Source: Arthrobacter sp. NicSoilC5 (GTDB lineage Bacteria > Actinomycetota > Actinomycetes > Actinomycetales > Micrococcaceae). Taken from it: a DNA stretch of 64,000 nucleotides. The DNA lies in contig NZ_AP024660.1 of NCBI RefSeq assembly GCF_019977395.1, positions 3,596,001 to 3,660,000 of the forward strand. The letters are read 5' to 3'. Every line of letters starts with the position of its first letter. Position 1 is the stretch's first letter. A model generated the notes under the pieces. That model was not told the origin of the DNA, searched no databases, and saw only the letters and a program-made list of their open reading frames with translations. Positions 1 to 9,551 of the stretch are shown one piece after another. A program made the translations under genes and the position numbers.

Positions 1-476
1 GACTGCTGGCCCACGTCCGCCACCGGCAGGTAGCCCTGCTCCATGCCGTCACGCAGGATGCCCTGCAGCAGGACGCTGAGCTCGCCCACATGGTCGGAGA
101 GCTTGGCAAAGGACGACGGCGACAGCACCGCCCCCATGGCAGGCCCCGGCGGGAGGTGGCGGCGGCTGAGGTCAACCACCTGGGCACGGACGTACAGCGC
201 CAGCCGCTCCACCGGGTTCTCCAAACGGTTCAGCGATTCGCGCAGGTCGGAGAGGAACTTCTCGGTCTCGTCCAGAGCGTAGGAGATCAGCAGTTCTTCG
301 ATGTCCGCGTAGTAGTTGTACACGGCGGTGCGGCCCACACCTGCGTGCCGGGCCACATCCGTCATGGTCAGCCCCGGGAGGCCATGGGTGAAAAGGAGCT
401 CGCCGAAAGCGGTGAGGATGCGGCGCTGGGTGTCCGCGCGTTGTTCGGCGTTGCTGGCCGCTGAAATCCTGGGCAT
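1..476 (-). CDS. TetR-family transcriptional regulator (3' end outside window)
   Basis: The N-terminal 158 residues of a TetR-type repressor are encoded; the C-terminus runs off the left edge. The start is ATG at 476 (MPRISAASN). A helix-turn-helix covers about residues 20-65, with the typical TetR recognition block VGRTAVYNYYADIEELL. The remainder is the start of the helical ligand-binding domain, and the ligand cannot be inferred. TTTAC and GTAAA, 12 bp apart, lie just upstream (485-506) and could be an autoregulatory operator. The next gene upstream is a DsbA-type oxidoreductase on the same strand, ending at 512, so the two could be co-transcribed. Confidence 0.88.
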   Translation of the reverse strand, partial: MPRISAASNAEQRADTQRRILTAFGELLFTHGLPGLTMTDVARHAGVGRTAVYNYYADIEELLISYALDETEKFLSDLRESLNRLENPVERLALYVRAQVVDLSRRHLPPGPAMGAVLSPSSFAKLSDHVGELSVLLQGILRDGMEQGYLPVADVGQQ

Positions 477-484
477 GCAGACAC

Positions 485-506
485 TTTACCGCGATGTGTC
501 AGTAAA
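485..506. promoter_or_regulatory. Candidate TetR operator/promoter
   Basis: TTTAC (485-489) and GTAAA (502-506) form a 5-bp inverted repeat in the 35-bp gap upstream of the TetR start at 476. Position fits autoregulation; the arms are short, so this is weak evidence. Confidence 0.3.
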
Positions 507-511
507 AGATG

Positions 512-1210
512 CTAAACCGCGCAGCCGTCCGGGCCGCAGGCCTCAGCTTCGGAGGAATTGACCAGGACCAGCGGGTTGGCGTCCTGCCACGCCTGGTTAA
601 GGGCAGCGGTGAACGTCTCCGTGGGCTGGGCGCCGGACAATCCGAACTTCCGGTCGATCACGAAGAACGGGACGCCGCTGATCCCGAGGCCCTGGGCCTC
701 CTGGAAGTCGAACCGGACCTCGTCCGAGTACTTGTCGGTGGTGAAGAGTTCCTCCACCTCGCTGGCCGGCAGGCCCAGGTCCGCGCCCAAGGACGTGAGG
801 TATTCCCGGCTGCCAATGTCCTTGCCGTGCTCAAAGTGGTCGCTGAGCAGGCGCTCCTTGGCCGCATCCTGCCTGGCGTGGGCCGCCGCGAGGTGGATCA
901 GGCGGTGGGCGGTGAAACTGTTGGCCACCACAACCTTGTCGAACCGGTAGTCCAGGCCTTCACCCTTGCCCTGCTGCGCCACGTGCTCGAACATCTGCGA
1001 GACCTGCGGCGCCGGCATGCCCTTGCGGCTGCTCAGGTACTCCAGTTCGGTGCCGTCGTAGTGCTCCGGCAGTGTTGGGTCCAGCTGGTAGCTGCGCCAC
1101 ACCACGTCGACGGCTTCACGGTGGGGAAACGCTGCCAGGGCAGCCTCGAACCGGCGCTTGCCAATGAAACACCACGGGCATGCAACATCCGACCAGATCT
1201 CAATCTTCAT
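512..1210 (-). CDS. DsbA/FrnE-family thiol oxidoreductase
   Basis: A 232-residue protein of the DsbA-like FrnE group (thioredoxin fold with helical insertion), found in the cytoplasm as disulfide oxidoreductases or isomerases. It starts MKIEIWSDVACPWC, placing a CPWC redox motif at Cys11-Cys14, which is diagnostic of the family. The C-terminus carries a further CGPDGC pair. ATG at 1210 is chosen because the thioredoxin strand begins at once; ATG at 1219 is an alternative, and the longer open frame up to 1474 would overlap the divergent promoter. No signal peptide is present. The partner protein is not evident from the context. Confidence 0.9.
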   Translation of the reverse strand: MKIEIWSDVACPWCFIGKRRFEAALAAFPHREAVDVVWRSYQLDPTLPEHYDGTELEYLSSRKGMPAPQVSQMFEHVAQQGKGEGLDYRFDKVVVANSFTAHRLIHLAAAHARQDAAKERLLSDHFEHGKDIGSREYLTSLGADLGLPASEVEELFTTDKYSDEVRFDFQEAQGLGISGVPFFVIDRKFGLSGAQPTETFTAALNQAWQDANPLVLVNSSEAEACGPDGCAV

Positions 1211-1347
1211 GCCCTGCATAACCGGGCCGCCCTGGCGGCCATTCCGGCGCGTGCCGTGAGATGGGGCACATTCAGCCCTTGTGGCCGGGGCGATCCTGGG
1301 CAATAGTTCTGAGGTAGGTGAAGCAGACGCCATGGAAATGTCGAACA

Positions 1348-1371
1348 CCGCGGGACAAGCATGTCCTGCGG
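1348..1371. promoter_or_regulatory. Inverted repeat in divergent promoter region
   Basis: CCGCGGGACA (1348-1357) and TGTCCTGCGG (1362-1371) form 10-bp arms with one mismatch around a 4-nt spacer. They lie in the 214-bp region between the divergent oxidoreductase and glycosyltransferase genes. It may be an operator or a leader hairpin of the glycosyltransferase. Confidence 0.35.
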
Positions 1372-1424
1372 ATTTATGTGCCTGGCGGCTGGGGAGCTCG
1401 GGCCTCGTTTTCTGGAGGCCGGAT

Positions 1425-2486
1425 ATGCGTATCGGACTTATTGCAGGACCGTGGATTCCGATTCCACCGGTCACCTACGGCGGCATTGAAAGAGTCGTGG
1501 ACACCCTGGCGCGCGGGTTCGCCGCGGCCGGACATGAAGTGCTGCTGGCAGCCCCTTCGGAAAGTACCTGCCCCGTGCCGCAGGTACCCGGGATGCGGCC
1601 GGCATCCCGCGATGAACTGGGCCTCACGATGTCTGAGCTCAGCCATGTCATCCGCGCCTACAAGGGCCTCCAGGACGTGGATATCATCCATGACCACACC
1701 CTGGCAGGCCCCCTCTACGCGCATAGGCCTCCAAAGGTGCCGGTGGTGACCACCATCCACGGGCCGCTCCACCAGGACGCAGAGGACCTGTACCGGGCCA
1801 TGGGCCAGGACGTCGCCATCGTGGCGATATCGCGCGACCAGGCGTCCCATGCCCCGGAAGTCCCCGTCACGCAGGTGATCCATCACGGGATGGATGTTTC
1901 CGCTGTCCCTGTCGGAAGCGGACGCGGTGGTTACTTGTGCTTCGTGGGCCGGGCGTGCGAGGACAAGGGCCTGCTGGAGGCAATCACTATTGCGCGGCAG
2001 GCGGGCGTGCACCTGAAGATCGCCGTGAAAATGCGGGAGCCCGAGGAGATCCGCTATTTCCGCGAGGTCATCGAGCCGATACTTGGCCCCAACGAGGATT
2101 TTGTGGGGGAGGTGGATGACGCCACCAAGTACCGGCTGATGGGTGAGGCGCTGGCATTCCTGAACCCCATCCAGTGGTCCGAACCTTTCGGCCTGGTCAT
2201 GATCGAGGCACTGGCCACCGGCACCCCCGTCATCGGCACGCGCATCGGCTCCGCCCCTGAGATCGTGGAACATGGCCGGACGGGTTTCCTCGGGAAGACC
2301 GAGGAACTGCGGGGCTTCGTTGAGGCGGCCGCCGGGCTCAGCAGGGAACGCTGCCGGGCATCAGTAGAGGAGCGGTTCAGCGCCCAGCGGATGGTGGCGC
2401 AGCACCTCAGGCTCTTTGATGACCTGCTGGCCGGGAGATTGCCGGGAGGGGTTCCGGTTGCCCCGCCGGTGCACCAGAATCGTTAA
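1425..2486 (+). CDS. Glycosyltransferase family 4 protein
   Basis: A 353-residue GT4/GT-B retaining glycosyltransferase. The N-terminal Rossmann half begins MRIGLIAGPWIPIPPVTYGG, with the sugar-acceptor glycine loop. The C-terminal half has the E-x7-E nucleotide-sugar motif in SEPFGLVMIEALATGTPV (about residues 249-266). TCTGGAGG upstream supports ATG at 1425 over the longer frame from 1281. The debranching-type glucosidase follows after 60 bp on the same strand, so the pair is probably an operon acting on the same glucan or glycoside. Donor and acceptor cannot be deduced. Confidence 0.9.
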   Translation: MRIGLIAGPWIPIPPVTYGGIERVVDTLARGFAAAGHEVLLAAPSESTCPVPQVPGMRPASRDELGLTMSELSHVIRAYKGLQDVDIIHDHTLAGPLYAHRPPKVPVVTTIHGPLHQDAEDLYRAMGQDVAIVAISRDQASHAPEVPVTQVIHHGMDVSAVPVGSGRGGYLCFVGRACEDKGLLEAITIARQAGVHLKIAVKMREPEEIRYFREVIEPILGPNEDFVGEVDDATKYRLMGEALAFLNPIQWSEPFGLVMIEALATGTPVIGTRIGSAPEIVEHGRTGFLGKTEELRGFVEAAAGLSRERCRASVEERFSAQRMVAQHLRLFDDLLAGRLPGGVPVAPPVHQNR

Positions 2487-2546
2487 GGGGGGACCGGCGG
2501 GCGTTGGGCTCCCCGGCAGCATCCAGCCTGAGAAGGGAGTCCTTCC

Positions 2547-4727
2547 ATGACCGCCTGGAACGAAGACAATGAGGCCTCCGGCTCCGATGTTGGTGCCGTC
2601 ACCGTACTGGAAGGCTCTTCGTTTTGCATCTCGGCCGGAACCGGCGACATCAGCGCCGACGGCAGCACGAATGGTGCGTTCTACCAGGACACCCGGATCG
2701 TCTCGGGCTGGGTTCTGCGGATCAACGGTTCGCGGCGCGAACCGCTGTCCGCCCAGAAGGCCCAGCCTTTCGAAGCAACCTTCGTTGGCCGCGCAACATG
2801 GCCGGGAGGCCGGTTCGACAGTCCGCTGGTGGTCCGGCAGGTCCGGCACATCGGACCGGGCCTGCAGGACGACATCATCCTGGAGAATTACGCAGCGGAA
2901 CCCGTTGAATGCGCCATAGAGCTGCTTGTGGACGCGGACCAGGCCGACCTCTTTGAAGTGAAGGGTGGCCGGACTACAGGCCCCGATGACACCACCCGCA
3001 CAGTGGTGGATGGAAAGCTCATCATCGAAGCGTCACGGCACGGCCAGCAGCGGGGCTCCGCCATCGGGGCCAAGGATGCGGAGGTAGGCACGGATGGGCT
3101 CCGGTTCCGCGTCACCGTCCCGGCCCGCGGCAAGTGGAGCACCAGCGTGATTGTGGTGCCCCTGGTCAACGGGGAGGCCCCGGAAAAGCCCTTCATGGAG
3201 GGCCAGCTGCCGCACCACCGTGAGGGCGTGCGGCGCCACCTGGCCTGGGAAGAGAACGTGCCGCGGATCAGCATCGAGGACAGCAGCTTCCAGAACGTGC
3301 TCAACCGCAGCCAGAGCGACCTCGGTGCCTTGCGAATCTTCGATGCCCACCATCCCAACCGCGCGGCGGTCGCGGCCGGGGCGCCCTGGTTCATGGCGCT
3401 GTTTGGGCGGGACTCGCTGCTGACGTCCTACATGAGCATGATGGTCAACCCCAATCTCGCCTTGGGCACGCTCCAGACCCTGGCCGGGATCCAGGGGAAG
3501 AAAGTGGATGTGGATTCCGAAGAGGAACCCGGACGCATCCCGCACGAGGTCCGGCTGGGCGTGACCGCTGGCCTGTCGCTTGGCGGCACCGCGTATTACG
3601 GCACGGCGGATGCCACTCCGCTTTTCGTGGCAACCTTGGGCGAGCTGAGCCGCTGGGGACTGTCCCGGGATGCGATCCAGCCGCTGCTGTCCCACGCCGA
3701 CCGGGCCCTGGAATGGATCGAAAAATACGGCGACCGCGACGGCGACGGCTTCGTGGAGTACCTCCGGCCCAACGAGCATGGACTGGTGAACCAGGGCTGG
3801 AAGGACTCCTGGGATGGCATCAACTTCGCGGACGGGACCATCGCGGAAGCCCCCATCGCACTCTGCGAGGTCCAGGCCTACGTATATGCGGCCTACCTGG
3901 GCAGGTCGCTGCTGGCCCACTGGACGGGCAATCCTGACCTCGAAAAGCACTGGGCCGACAAGGCGGCAGCCTTCAAGGAGGAGTTCAACAGGAAGTTCTG
4001 GCTGCCGGACAAGGGGTACTTTGCGGTGGCGCTGGACAAGGACAAACGGCATGTCGATGCGCTGACGTCCAACATCGGCCACTGCCTGTGGACGGGCATC
4101 GTGGACGAGGACAAAGCCGTGTCCGTCATGGAAAACCTGATGTCCCCGCAGATGTTCACCGGCTGGGGCATCCGTACGCTGGCCTCCGACATGGGCGCCT
4201 ACAACCCCGTCAGCTACCACAACGGCTCGGTCTGGCCCCACGATACCGCGCTGGTGGCCACGGGGCTGATGCGCTACGGGTTCGTGGACGAGGCCAGGCG
4301 GGTGGCACTGGGCATCCTCGACGCAGCCCGGCACTTTGATGGCCGGCTGCCGGAACTGTTCTGCGGGTTCGACCGCGGCGAGTTCCCGGGCCCTGTTCCG
4401 TATCCCACTGCATGCTCCCCGCAGGCGTGGGCGGCGGCGGCGCCCGTGCAGCTCGCCCGGATCCTGCTCCGGTTCGATCCCGTCTTCACCCGGGGGGTGG
4501 TGCACCTGGCCCCGATCCTGCCTGAAGTCGTGGGGACATTCCGCGCAGAGAACGTTTTGTTGGATACCAGCCGGGTCACCATCACCGCCACGGGAACCCA
4601 GGGCGGCATCGACGGACTCCCGCCGGGGCTGAAGCTCCTGACGGAGCCCCGCCCACCGCTGGCCTATCCGCCGAACGGAGCCCCGGCCAACTCGCGCGTC
4701 CCGGGCCTACAGCAGTCCAGCAGCTGA
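2547..4727 (+). CDS. Glycogen-debranching-type (amylo-alpha-1,6-glucosidase family) glucosidase
   Basis: A 726-residue protein with an N-terminal beta-sandwich of the debranching-enzyme N-terminal type (about residues 10-210) and a C-terminal (alpha/alpha)6-barrel (about 230-680). The barrel shows LFGRDSLLTSYM near residue 287 and DGDGFVEYLRPNEHGLVNQG near residue 395. Family members hydrolyse alpha-glucosidic bonds in glycogen-like or small glucosyl compounds; the substrate here is unknown. It is cytoplasmic (no signal). ATG 2547 follows AAGGGAG. It forms a likely operon with the GT4 gene, away from any canonical glycogen genes in the window. The 3' end converges with the acetyltransferase 5 bp away. 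Confidence 0.88.
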   Translation: MTAWNEDNEASGSDVGAVTVLEGSSFCISAGTGDISADGSTNGAFYQDTRIVSGWVLRINGSRREPLSAQKAQPFEATFVGRATWPGGRFDSPLVVRQVRHIGPGLQDDIILENYAAEPVECAIELLVDADQADLFEVKGGRTTGPDDTTRTVVDGKLIIEASRHGQQRGSAIGAKDAEVGTDGLRFRVTVPARGKWSTSVIVVPLVNGEAPEKPFMEGQLPHHREGVRRHLAWEENVPRISIEDSSFQNVLNRSQSDLGALRIFDAHHPNRAAVAAGAPWFMALFGRDSLLTSYMSMMVNPNLALGTLQTLAGIQGKKVDVDSEEEPGRIPHEVRLGVTAGLSLGGTAYYGTADATPLFVATLGELSRWGLSRDAIQPLLSHADRALEWIEKYGDRDGDGFVEYLRPNEHGLVNQGWKDSWDGINFADGTIAEAPIALCEVQAYVYAAYLGRSLLAHWTGNPDLEKHWADKAAAFKEEFNRKFWLPDKGYFAVALDKDKRHVDALTSNIGHCLWTGIVDEDKAVSVMENLMSPQMFTGWGIRTLASDMGAYNPVSYHNGSVWPHDTALVATGLMRYGFVDEARRVALGILDAARHFDGRLPELFCGFDRGEFPGPVPYPTACSPQAWAAAAPVQLARILLRFDPVFTRGVVHLAPILPEVVGTFRAENVLLDTSRVTITATGTQGGIDGLPPGLKLLTEPRPPLAYPPNGAPANSRVPGLQQSSS

Positions 4728-4732
4728 ACAGT

Positions 4733-5266
4733 TCAGGGTAGGGCGCGCTCCAGGACGAAGTCGTGCTCCACGGTGCTGCCCAGCCGGAATGATTTGGTGC
4801 CCACCTTGTGGAAACCGGACTTTTCGTAGAAACGGATGGCCCGGGCGTTCTGGCTGTTCACACCCAGCCAGGCCCCGGCGCTGCCGGATGCTGCGGCCGC
4901 CTGGAGGCTCGCGTGCATGAGTTCTGCTGCCGCGCCCAGCCCGTGATAGTCCGGGTGGACATAGCATTTGCTGATTTCCACGGACGGCAGCAGCGTCAGC
5001 ACGGAATCCACGTCCGGGTCCGCTGCGGGCCTGTCCACCAGGAGGCTGTAGCCGCAGAGCTGCCCGTCGGCGTCGATGACCAGGATGGTGATGTCCGGGT
5101 CGGCGAGGTAGCCCTTGAAGTGCTCCTCGCTGAGCGTGTTGGCCAGGTGGGCGGCAATGTCGGCAGGTGACGACGACGGCGGGCAGGCCAGCGGGAAGGT
5201 GACGGCCGCCAGCCCGGCGAGGGGGCCGGCGTCGTCCGATGTTGCGGTGCGGATGGTGTGCGTCAT
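4733..5266 (-). CDS. GNAT-family N-acetyltransferase
   Basis: A 177-residue acetyl-CoA-dependent acyltransferase. The acetyl-CoA loop is VHPDYHGLGAAAELMHASL, and the family's C-terminal signature is NARAIRFYEKSGF. ATG 5266 (MTHTIRTATSDDAGPL) follows CGGAG at good spacing and is preferred to the longer frame to 5350. It lies 22 bp downstream of the hydroxyacid dehydrogenase, so the two are probably one transcript. The substrate is unknown. Confidence 0.88.
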   Translation of the reverse strand: MTHTIRTATSDDAGPLAGLAAVTFPLACPPSSSPADIAAHLANTLSEEHFKGYLADPDITILVIDADGQLCGYSLLVDRPAADPDVDSVLTLLPSVEISKCYVHPDYHGLGAAAELMHASLQAAAASGSAGAWLGVNSQNARAIRFYEKSGFHKVGTKSFRLGSTVEHDFVLERALP

Positions 5267-5288
5267 TCGGTTGCTCCGGTAGGGAAGG

Positions 5289-6248
5289 TCAGGCCGTGAG
5301 GGTTCGGATGGGGGAGCCGGCAAGCCAGGCGGTGATGTTCTCCAGGGCACCGCCGTAGAACTGCCGGTAGCTTTCCTGCGTGACGTAGCCCAGGTGGGGG
5401 GAGAGCAGGGTGTTCGGCGCTGCCAGGAGCGGGTGGCCGGCCTGCAGGGGCTCCTGGTCGAAGACGTCCAGGGCGGCGCCGCGGATCCACCCTTCGTTCA
5501 ATGCCCTGACCAGGGCCTCCTGGTCAACGAGCGGCCCCCGGGCGGTGTTGACCAGGATGCCCTCGGGCCCCAGCAGCCGCAGCTCGGCCTCGCCCACAGT
5601 GTTCTCGGACCGCGGGGAGAGCCTCAGATGGAGGGTGGCGATGTCGGCGAGCGTGAAGAGCTCCTCCTTGGACACCAGCCGCGCGCCGGCCTCCTTGGCT
5701 GCCTCCGCGGTTAGGTTCTGGCTCCACGCCACGACGTCCATCCCGAAAGCCTGCCCGTAGGCGGCCACCCGCCGGCCGATCTTGCCCAGCCCCACGATGC
5801 CCAGCGTCTTGCCGGCCAGCTCAAAGCCCACCGTTGACTGCCAGGTACCGGCCCGGAGCGAGCTTTCCTCGGCGGGAAGGTGCCGGGCGATGGCCAGCAG
5901 GAGGGCCCAGGTCAGTTCGGGCGCGGCCGTGGGTGAGCCGGGCGTACCGCACACCGTCACCCCGTGCTCGGACGCCGCCGCCACATCGATGGCGGCGTTT
6001 GCCATTCCGGTGGTGACCAGCAGCTCAAGCGACGGCAGTTTCTCGAACACCTCACGGGGGAACGCCGTCCGTTCCCGCATGGCGATCACAATGGTGGTGT
6101 CCGCCAAGGCCGAAACCAGCGCGTCGCGGGATGTGAAAGGTTCACGGTAGGACGTCACCGTGACCCCTTCGGCCTCCAAAGCCGTGAAGTCAGCGAAGCC
6201 GTGGGCCACGTCCTGGTAGTCATCGAGGATGGCAAGGCGGTGGGTCAT
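5289..6248 (-). CDS. D-2-hydroxyacid dehydrogenase family protein
   Basis: A 319-residue NAD(P)-dependent dehydrogenase of the D-isomer-specific 2-hydroxyacid family. The Rossmann motif GIVGLGKIGRRV is near the centre. NTARGPLVD carries the substrate-binding arginine and LSPHLGYVT the catalytic histidine. ATG 6248 follows GAAGGA. The length is normal for the family. It begins a two-gene unit with the acetyltransferase and is divergent from a CynX-type transporter, which might import the acid it reduces or oxidises; the substrate is not known. Confidence 0.9.
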   Translation of the reverse strand: MTHRLAILDDYQDVAHGFADFTALEAEGVTVTSYREPFTSRDALVSALADTTIVIAMRERTAFPREVFEKLPSLELLVTTGMANAAIDVAAASEHGVTVCGTPGSPTAAPELTWALLLAIARHLPAEESSLRAGTWQSTVGFELAGKTLGIVGLGKIGRRVAAYGQAFGMDVVAWSQNLTAEAAKEAGARLVSKEELFTLADIATLHLRLSPRSENTVGEAELRLLGPEGILVNTARGPLVDQEALVRALNEGWIRGAALDVFDQEPLQAGHPLLAAPNTLLSPHLGYVTQESYRQFYGGALENITAWLAGSPIRTLTA

Positions 6249-6390
6249 CGGTGTCCTTCGCAGTGTCCTACGTCCTGGGTCACGTTCATCGTATGGCAGG
6301 GCCGTCCGGGAGGGTGCCTGAAACTCCAGCAACGCGGAGCATGATAGCAATGGGAGTGATGAATCCACGCCCATTCCCGATTTTGACCCT

Positions 6391-7584
6391 GTGAGCAGCC
6401 GCGTCCTGTCCCGCGTCCCGAAAAGCTGGGTCCTGCTGGCCTGCATCGGCCTGCTGGCGCTGAACCTCCGTGGCCCCTTTGTTGCCGTCGCGCCCCTGGT
6501 GGACCTCATGCAGGCGGAACTGCACTTTTCGCCGGTCATGCTGGGGCTGCTGACCAGCATCCCCGTGCTCTGCTTCTCGCTCGCGGCTCCGCTGGCGTCC
6601 CTGGCTGCGCGGAGGTTTGGTGCCGAGTTCGCCGTGACGCTGACCATCCTGGGGGTCCTGGCCGGCGTGCTGCTCCGGTCTGCGGGAGGACCGGTCCTGG
6701 TGGTGGCCGGCACGGTGGTCATCGGGGTGGCCATCACCATAGGCAACATCGCGGTGCCACTGATCATCCGCCGCGATTTCGCTCCCCGACGGCAGGGGAC
6801 TGCGATGGGGATCTACACCGCAGCCCTGAACATCGGGTCCTTCCTGACCTCGGTCATCATGGCCCCGCTCGCCGCAGTGACGGGGTGGCGGCTGGCCCTG
6901 GCCGCTGTCGCCGTCCTGGCCGTCGCCGCGGTGGTGGTGTGGGTGCTGGCAGTGGGGCCCCGGACGGCTTTCCTGGCCGAGGCCGAAGACGGCGGGGACA
7001 CACCCCGTGCCCCGGCAAGCCGTTCCGGCTGGATTACCGCCGGACTCACGGCCGGCTTCGGCGGCCAGGCATTCTCCTATTACGGCGTCACGGCGTGGCT
7101 GCCGAGCTACCTGCACGACGAACTGGGAATGAACGCAGCCCAGGCCGGCGCCGCGTCCTCGATCTTCCAGATCCTGGCCATCGTGGGCGGACTCGGCGTG
7201 CCTTTCGCGGCCAAATACCTGAGCACGACGGCGGTGGCGGTCACCCTGGGTACGTTGTGGCTTGCCGTTCCGGTGGGGCTGCTCTTCCTGCCGCAGCTGT
7301 GGTGGCTGTGGTCCACCTCCGGCGGGATTGCCCAGGGCGGCGGCATCACCCTGATCTTCATCGCCGTCATCAAGCTGGCCCGCGACCAGGCCTCCGCGGG
7401 GCGGATGTCCGCCACGGTCCAAGGCCTGGGCTACTGCCTCGCCGCCGTCGCCCCGCCGCTGGTGGGCTTCGTCCACGACAGCTCCGCATCATGGACGCCG
7501 GCCCTGCTGGTCATCCTGGTGTCGGTGCTGACCTTCTTCGTCAGCACCACCCTGTCCGTGCGGCAGGTGCCGAAGGGCCGCTGA
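6391..7584 (+). CDS. CynX/NimT-type MFS transporter
   Basis: A 397-residue major facilitator protein with about 12 hydrophobic segments. The block LALNLRGPFVAVAPLV near residue 22 is typical of the cyanate/nitroimidazole transporter group. GTG 6391 is the first usable start in frame; no clear Shine-Dalgarno is seen, so the start is uncertain. It is divergent from the hydroxyacid dehydrogenase and converges on aceB through a repeat array. The substrate is unknown. Confidence 0.85.
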   Translation: MSSRVLSRVPKSWVLLACIGLLALNLRGPFVAVAPLVDLMQAELHFSPVMLGLLTSIPVLCFSLAAPLASLAARRFGAEFAVTLTILGVLAGVLLRSAGGPVLVVAGTVVIGVAITIGNIAVPLIIRRDFAPRRQGTAMGIYTAALNIGSFLTSVIMAPLAAVTGWRLALAAVAVLAVAAVVVWVLAVGPRTAFLAEAEDGGDTPRAPASRSGWITAGLTAGFGGQAFSYYGVTAWLPSYLHDELGMNAAQAGAASSIFQILAIVGGLGVPFAAKYLSTTAVAVTLGTLWLAVPVGLLFLPQLWWLWSTSGGIAQGGGITLIFIAVIKLARDQASAGRMSATVQGLGYCLAAVAPPLVGFVHDSSASWTPALLVILVSVLTFFVSTTLSVRQVPKGR

Positions 7585-7613
7585 GGCGCGGCCCGCCGTC
7601 GTACGTTCCCCTG

Positions 7614-7718
7614 GACGCCCGCTCACTTAGCGCAGTAAACACAACGACGCCCGATCACTTATAGCAACGAATACGACAACGCCCGATCACTTTCCTGGGG
7701 AAAGTGATCGGGCGTTGT
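7614..7718. repeat. Repeat array A: three forward units and one reverse unit, ~32-bp period
   Basis: Forward units start at 7614 (GACGCCCGCTCACTT), 7646 (GACGCCCGATCACTT) and 7678 (AACGCCCGATCACTT), exactly 32 bp apart. The last unit pairs with a reverse copy. ACAACGCCCGATCACTTTCC (7676-7695) and its perfect complement (7699-7718) make a 20-bp stem with a 3-nt loop. The array sits between the convergent MFS transporter and aceB and is related to arrays at 12.7 and 20.7 kb. It may serve as a bidirectional terminator, a REP-like element or a protein-binding array. Confidence 0.85.
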
Positions 7719-7809
7719 GGGAGGTGCTCCGTTGCCGGACCGGCGCCCCGGATTTCGGGGGGCCTGTTGCGAAGGGCGTGCCGGCCCGGCAGACGGAAGT
7801 ACTGGCGGG

Positions 7810-9462
7810 TCAGGCCGCGGTGAGCTCCTCGACGGTGGCCTTTTCACGGGCCTCAGTCAGGTAGCGGGCGTAGGCCGGCAGGGTGAGGAAGGACGGGAAC
7901 TCGCGGCTGAGCGTGACTTCCTCGAAGATGTCGCGGGCGTCCTCGAACCGGTCGCCGTCGAAGCGTTCCAGCCGGGCGAATTCCTCGTCCAGCAGTTCCT
8001 CCACCCACTCGTGGCTGATGATCTCGCCGTGGTCCGTGATGGCCCGGGCGTAGATCCACTGCCAGAGCTGGGACCGGGAGATCTCGGCTGTGGCGGCGTC
8101 CTCCATGAGGTTGTGGATGGCCACTGCGCCGTTGCCGCGGAGCCAGGATTCGATGTAGCGGATGCCTACCTCGATGTTGTTTCGGATGCCCTGTTCGGTG
8201 ATGGTGCCGGTGGTGGCGGCAACGTCGATCAGGGCGCGGTCGTCCGGGGTGACGTCCTCGCGGAGCCGGTCCAGCTGGTTGGGCTTGCTGCCGAGGACGC
8301 CGTCGAACACTTCGCGGCACACGGGCACCAGGTCGGGGTGGGCCACCCAGGAGCCGTCGAAGCCGTCGTTGGCCTCGCGGGTCTTGTCCGCGCGGACCTT
8401 TTCCAAAGCGTTGGCGTTGGCTTCGGGGTCCTTGCGGTTGGGGACGGCTGCTGCCATGCCGCCGATGGCCATGGCGCCGCGCTTGTGGCAGGCGCGGACC
8501 AGCTGTTCGGTGTAGGCGCGCATGAAAGGCTGGGTCATGGTTACCTGGCCACGGTCGGGGAGGACGAAGCGGGGCCCGCGGGTGCGGAAGTTCTTGATCA
8601 GGGAGAAGATGTAGTCCCAGCGGCCGGCGTTCAGGCCGGCGGCGTGGTCGCGCAGTTCGTAAAGGATCTCTTCCATTTCGAACGCTGCGGTGATGGTCTC
8701 GATCAGCACCGTGGCGCGGATGGTGCCCTGCGGGATGCCGAGCAGGTCCTGGGCCAGGATGAAGATGTCGTTCCACAGCCGGGCTTCGAGGTGGTTCTCG
8801 ATCTTGGGCAGGTAGAAGTACGGGCCCTTGCCTTGGGCGAGCAGGCGGCGGGCGTTGTGGAAGAAGAACAGTCCGAAGTCCACGATGCCGCCGGCGATGG
8901 GCTGGCCGTCGATGAGCATGTGCTTTTCCGGCAGGTGCCAGCCGCGGGGCCGGACCACGATGGTGGGCAGCTCGCCGGCCGGGCGGAGTTTGTATTCCTT
9001 GCCTTCTTCGGACGTGAAGTCGATCCGGCGCTCCAGGGCGTCGGTGAGGTTCAGCTGGCCCTTGATGACGTTCCGCCACGTGGGGGTGGAGGAGTCCTCC
9101 ATGTCAGCCAGCCACACCTTGGCACCCGAATTCAGGGCGTTGATGGTCATCTTCTTGTCCACCGGGCCCGTGATTTCGACCCGGCGGTCCTCCAGCCCGG
9201 GTGCCGGGGGAGCGACCCGCCAGGACGCATCATTGCGGATGTGCTCGGTTTCCCGCAGGAAACGCGGGTCCGCCCCGGCGGCGATGTCAGCCCGCCGTGT
9301 GCGCCGGGCCTGGAGCAGCTCCTGCCGCCGCTCGGCAGTTGCCCGGTGCAGCTTCGCGATGAACGTCAGTGCGTCCGGGGTTAGTACTTCGTCCTGCCGG
9401 CAAATAGGCTGTGCGGTCAGGGTGATGCCATTGATCGTGAAGCTGTCGGTGAAGCTGTTCAT
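7810..9462 (-). CDS. aceB: Malate synthase A
   Basis: A 550-residue glyoxylate-shunt enzyme condensing glyoxylate and acetyl-CoA to malate. The conserved block [13 protein letters not shown] is near residue 372. The sequence is the short malate synthase A form throughout, without the extra domain of the G form. ATG 9462 ([12 protein letters not shown]) has a strong AAGGAG. It lies 255 bp downstream of aceA on the same strand, and that gap holds two hairpins, so it may be part of an aceA-aceB transcript or have its own promoter. Confidence 0.96.
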   Translation of the reverse strand: MNSFTDSFTINGITLTAQPICRQDEVLTPDALTFIAKLHRATAERRQELLQARRTRRADIAAGADPRFLRETEHIRNDASWRVAPPAPGLEDRRVEITGPVDKKMTINALNSGAKVWLADMEDSSTPTWRNVIKGQLNLTDALERRIDFTSEEGKEYKLRPAGELPTIVVRPRGWHLPEKHMLIDGQPIAGGIVDFGLFFFHNARRLLAQGKGPYFYLPKIENHLEARLWNDIFILAQDLLGIPQGTIRATVLIETITAAFEMEEILYELRDHAAGLNAGRWDYIFSLIKNFRTRGPRFVLPDRGQVTMTQPFMRAYTEQLVRACHKRGAMAIGGMAAAVPNRKDPEANANALEKVRADKTREANDGFDGSWVAHPDLVPVCREVFDGVLGSKPNQLDRLREDVTPDDRALIDVAATTGTITEQGIRNNIEVGIRYIESWLRGNGAVAIHNLMEDAATAEISRSQLWQWIYARAITDHGEIISHEWVEELLDEEFARLERFDGDRFEDARDIFEEVTLSREFPSFLTLPAYARYLTEAREKATVEELTAA

Positions 9463-9551
9463 TTCAGTCTCCTTAAAGACGAAAGGGAAGTTCGACGGCG
9501 GGACTTGCCTGGGTGGGGCCGGGAAGGGAAATCCTCCGCGTGCTATCCCCA

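Noticed and set aside
1211..1474. N-terminal extension of the DsbA-type protein
   Set aside because: The added residues have no similarity to the family and would cover the divergent promoter.
7717..9384. A 555-residue open frame antisense to aceB
   Set aside because: It mirrors the malate synthase codons and begins inside the repeat array; no domain is visible.
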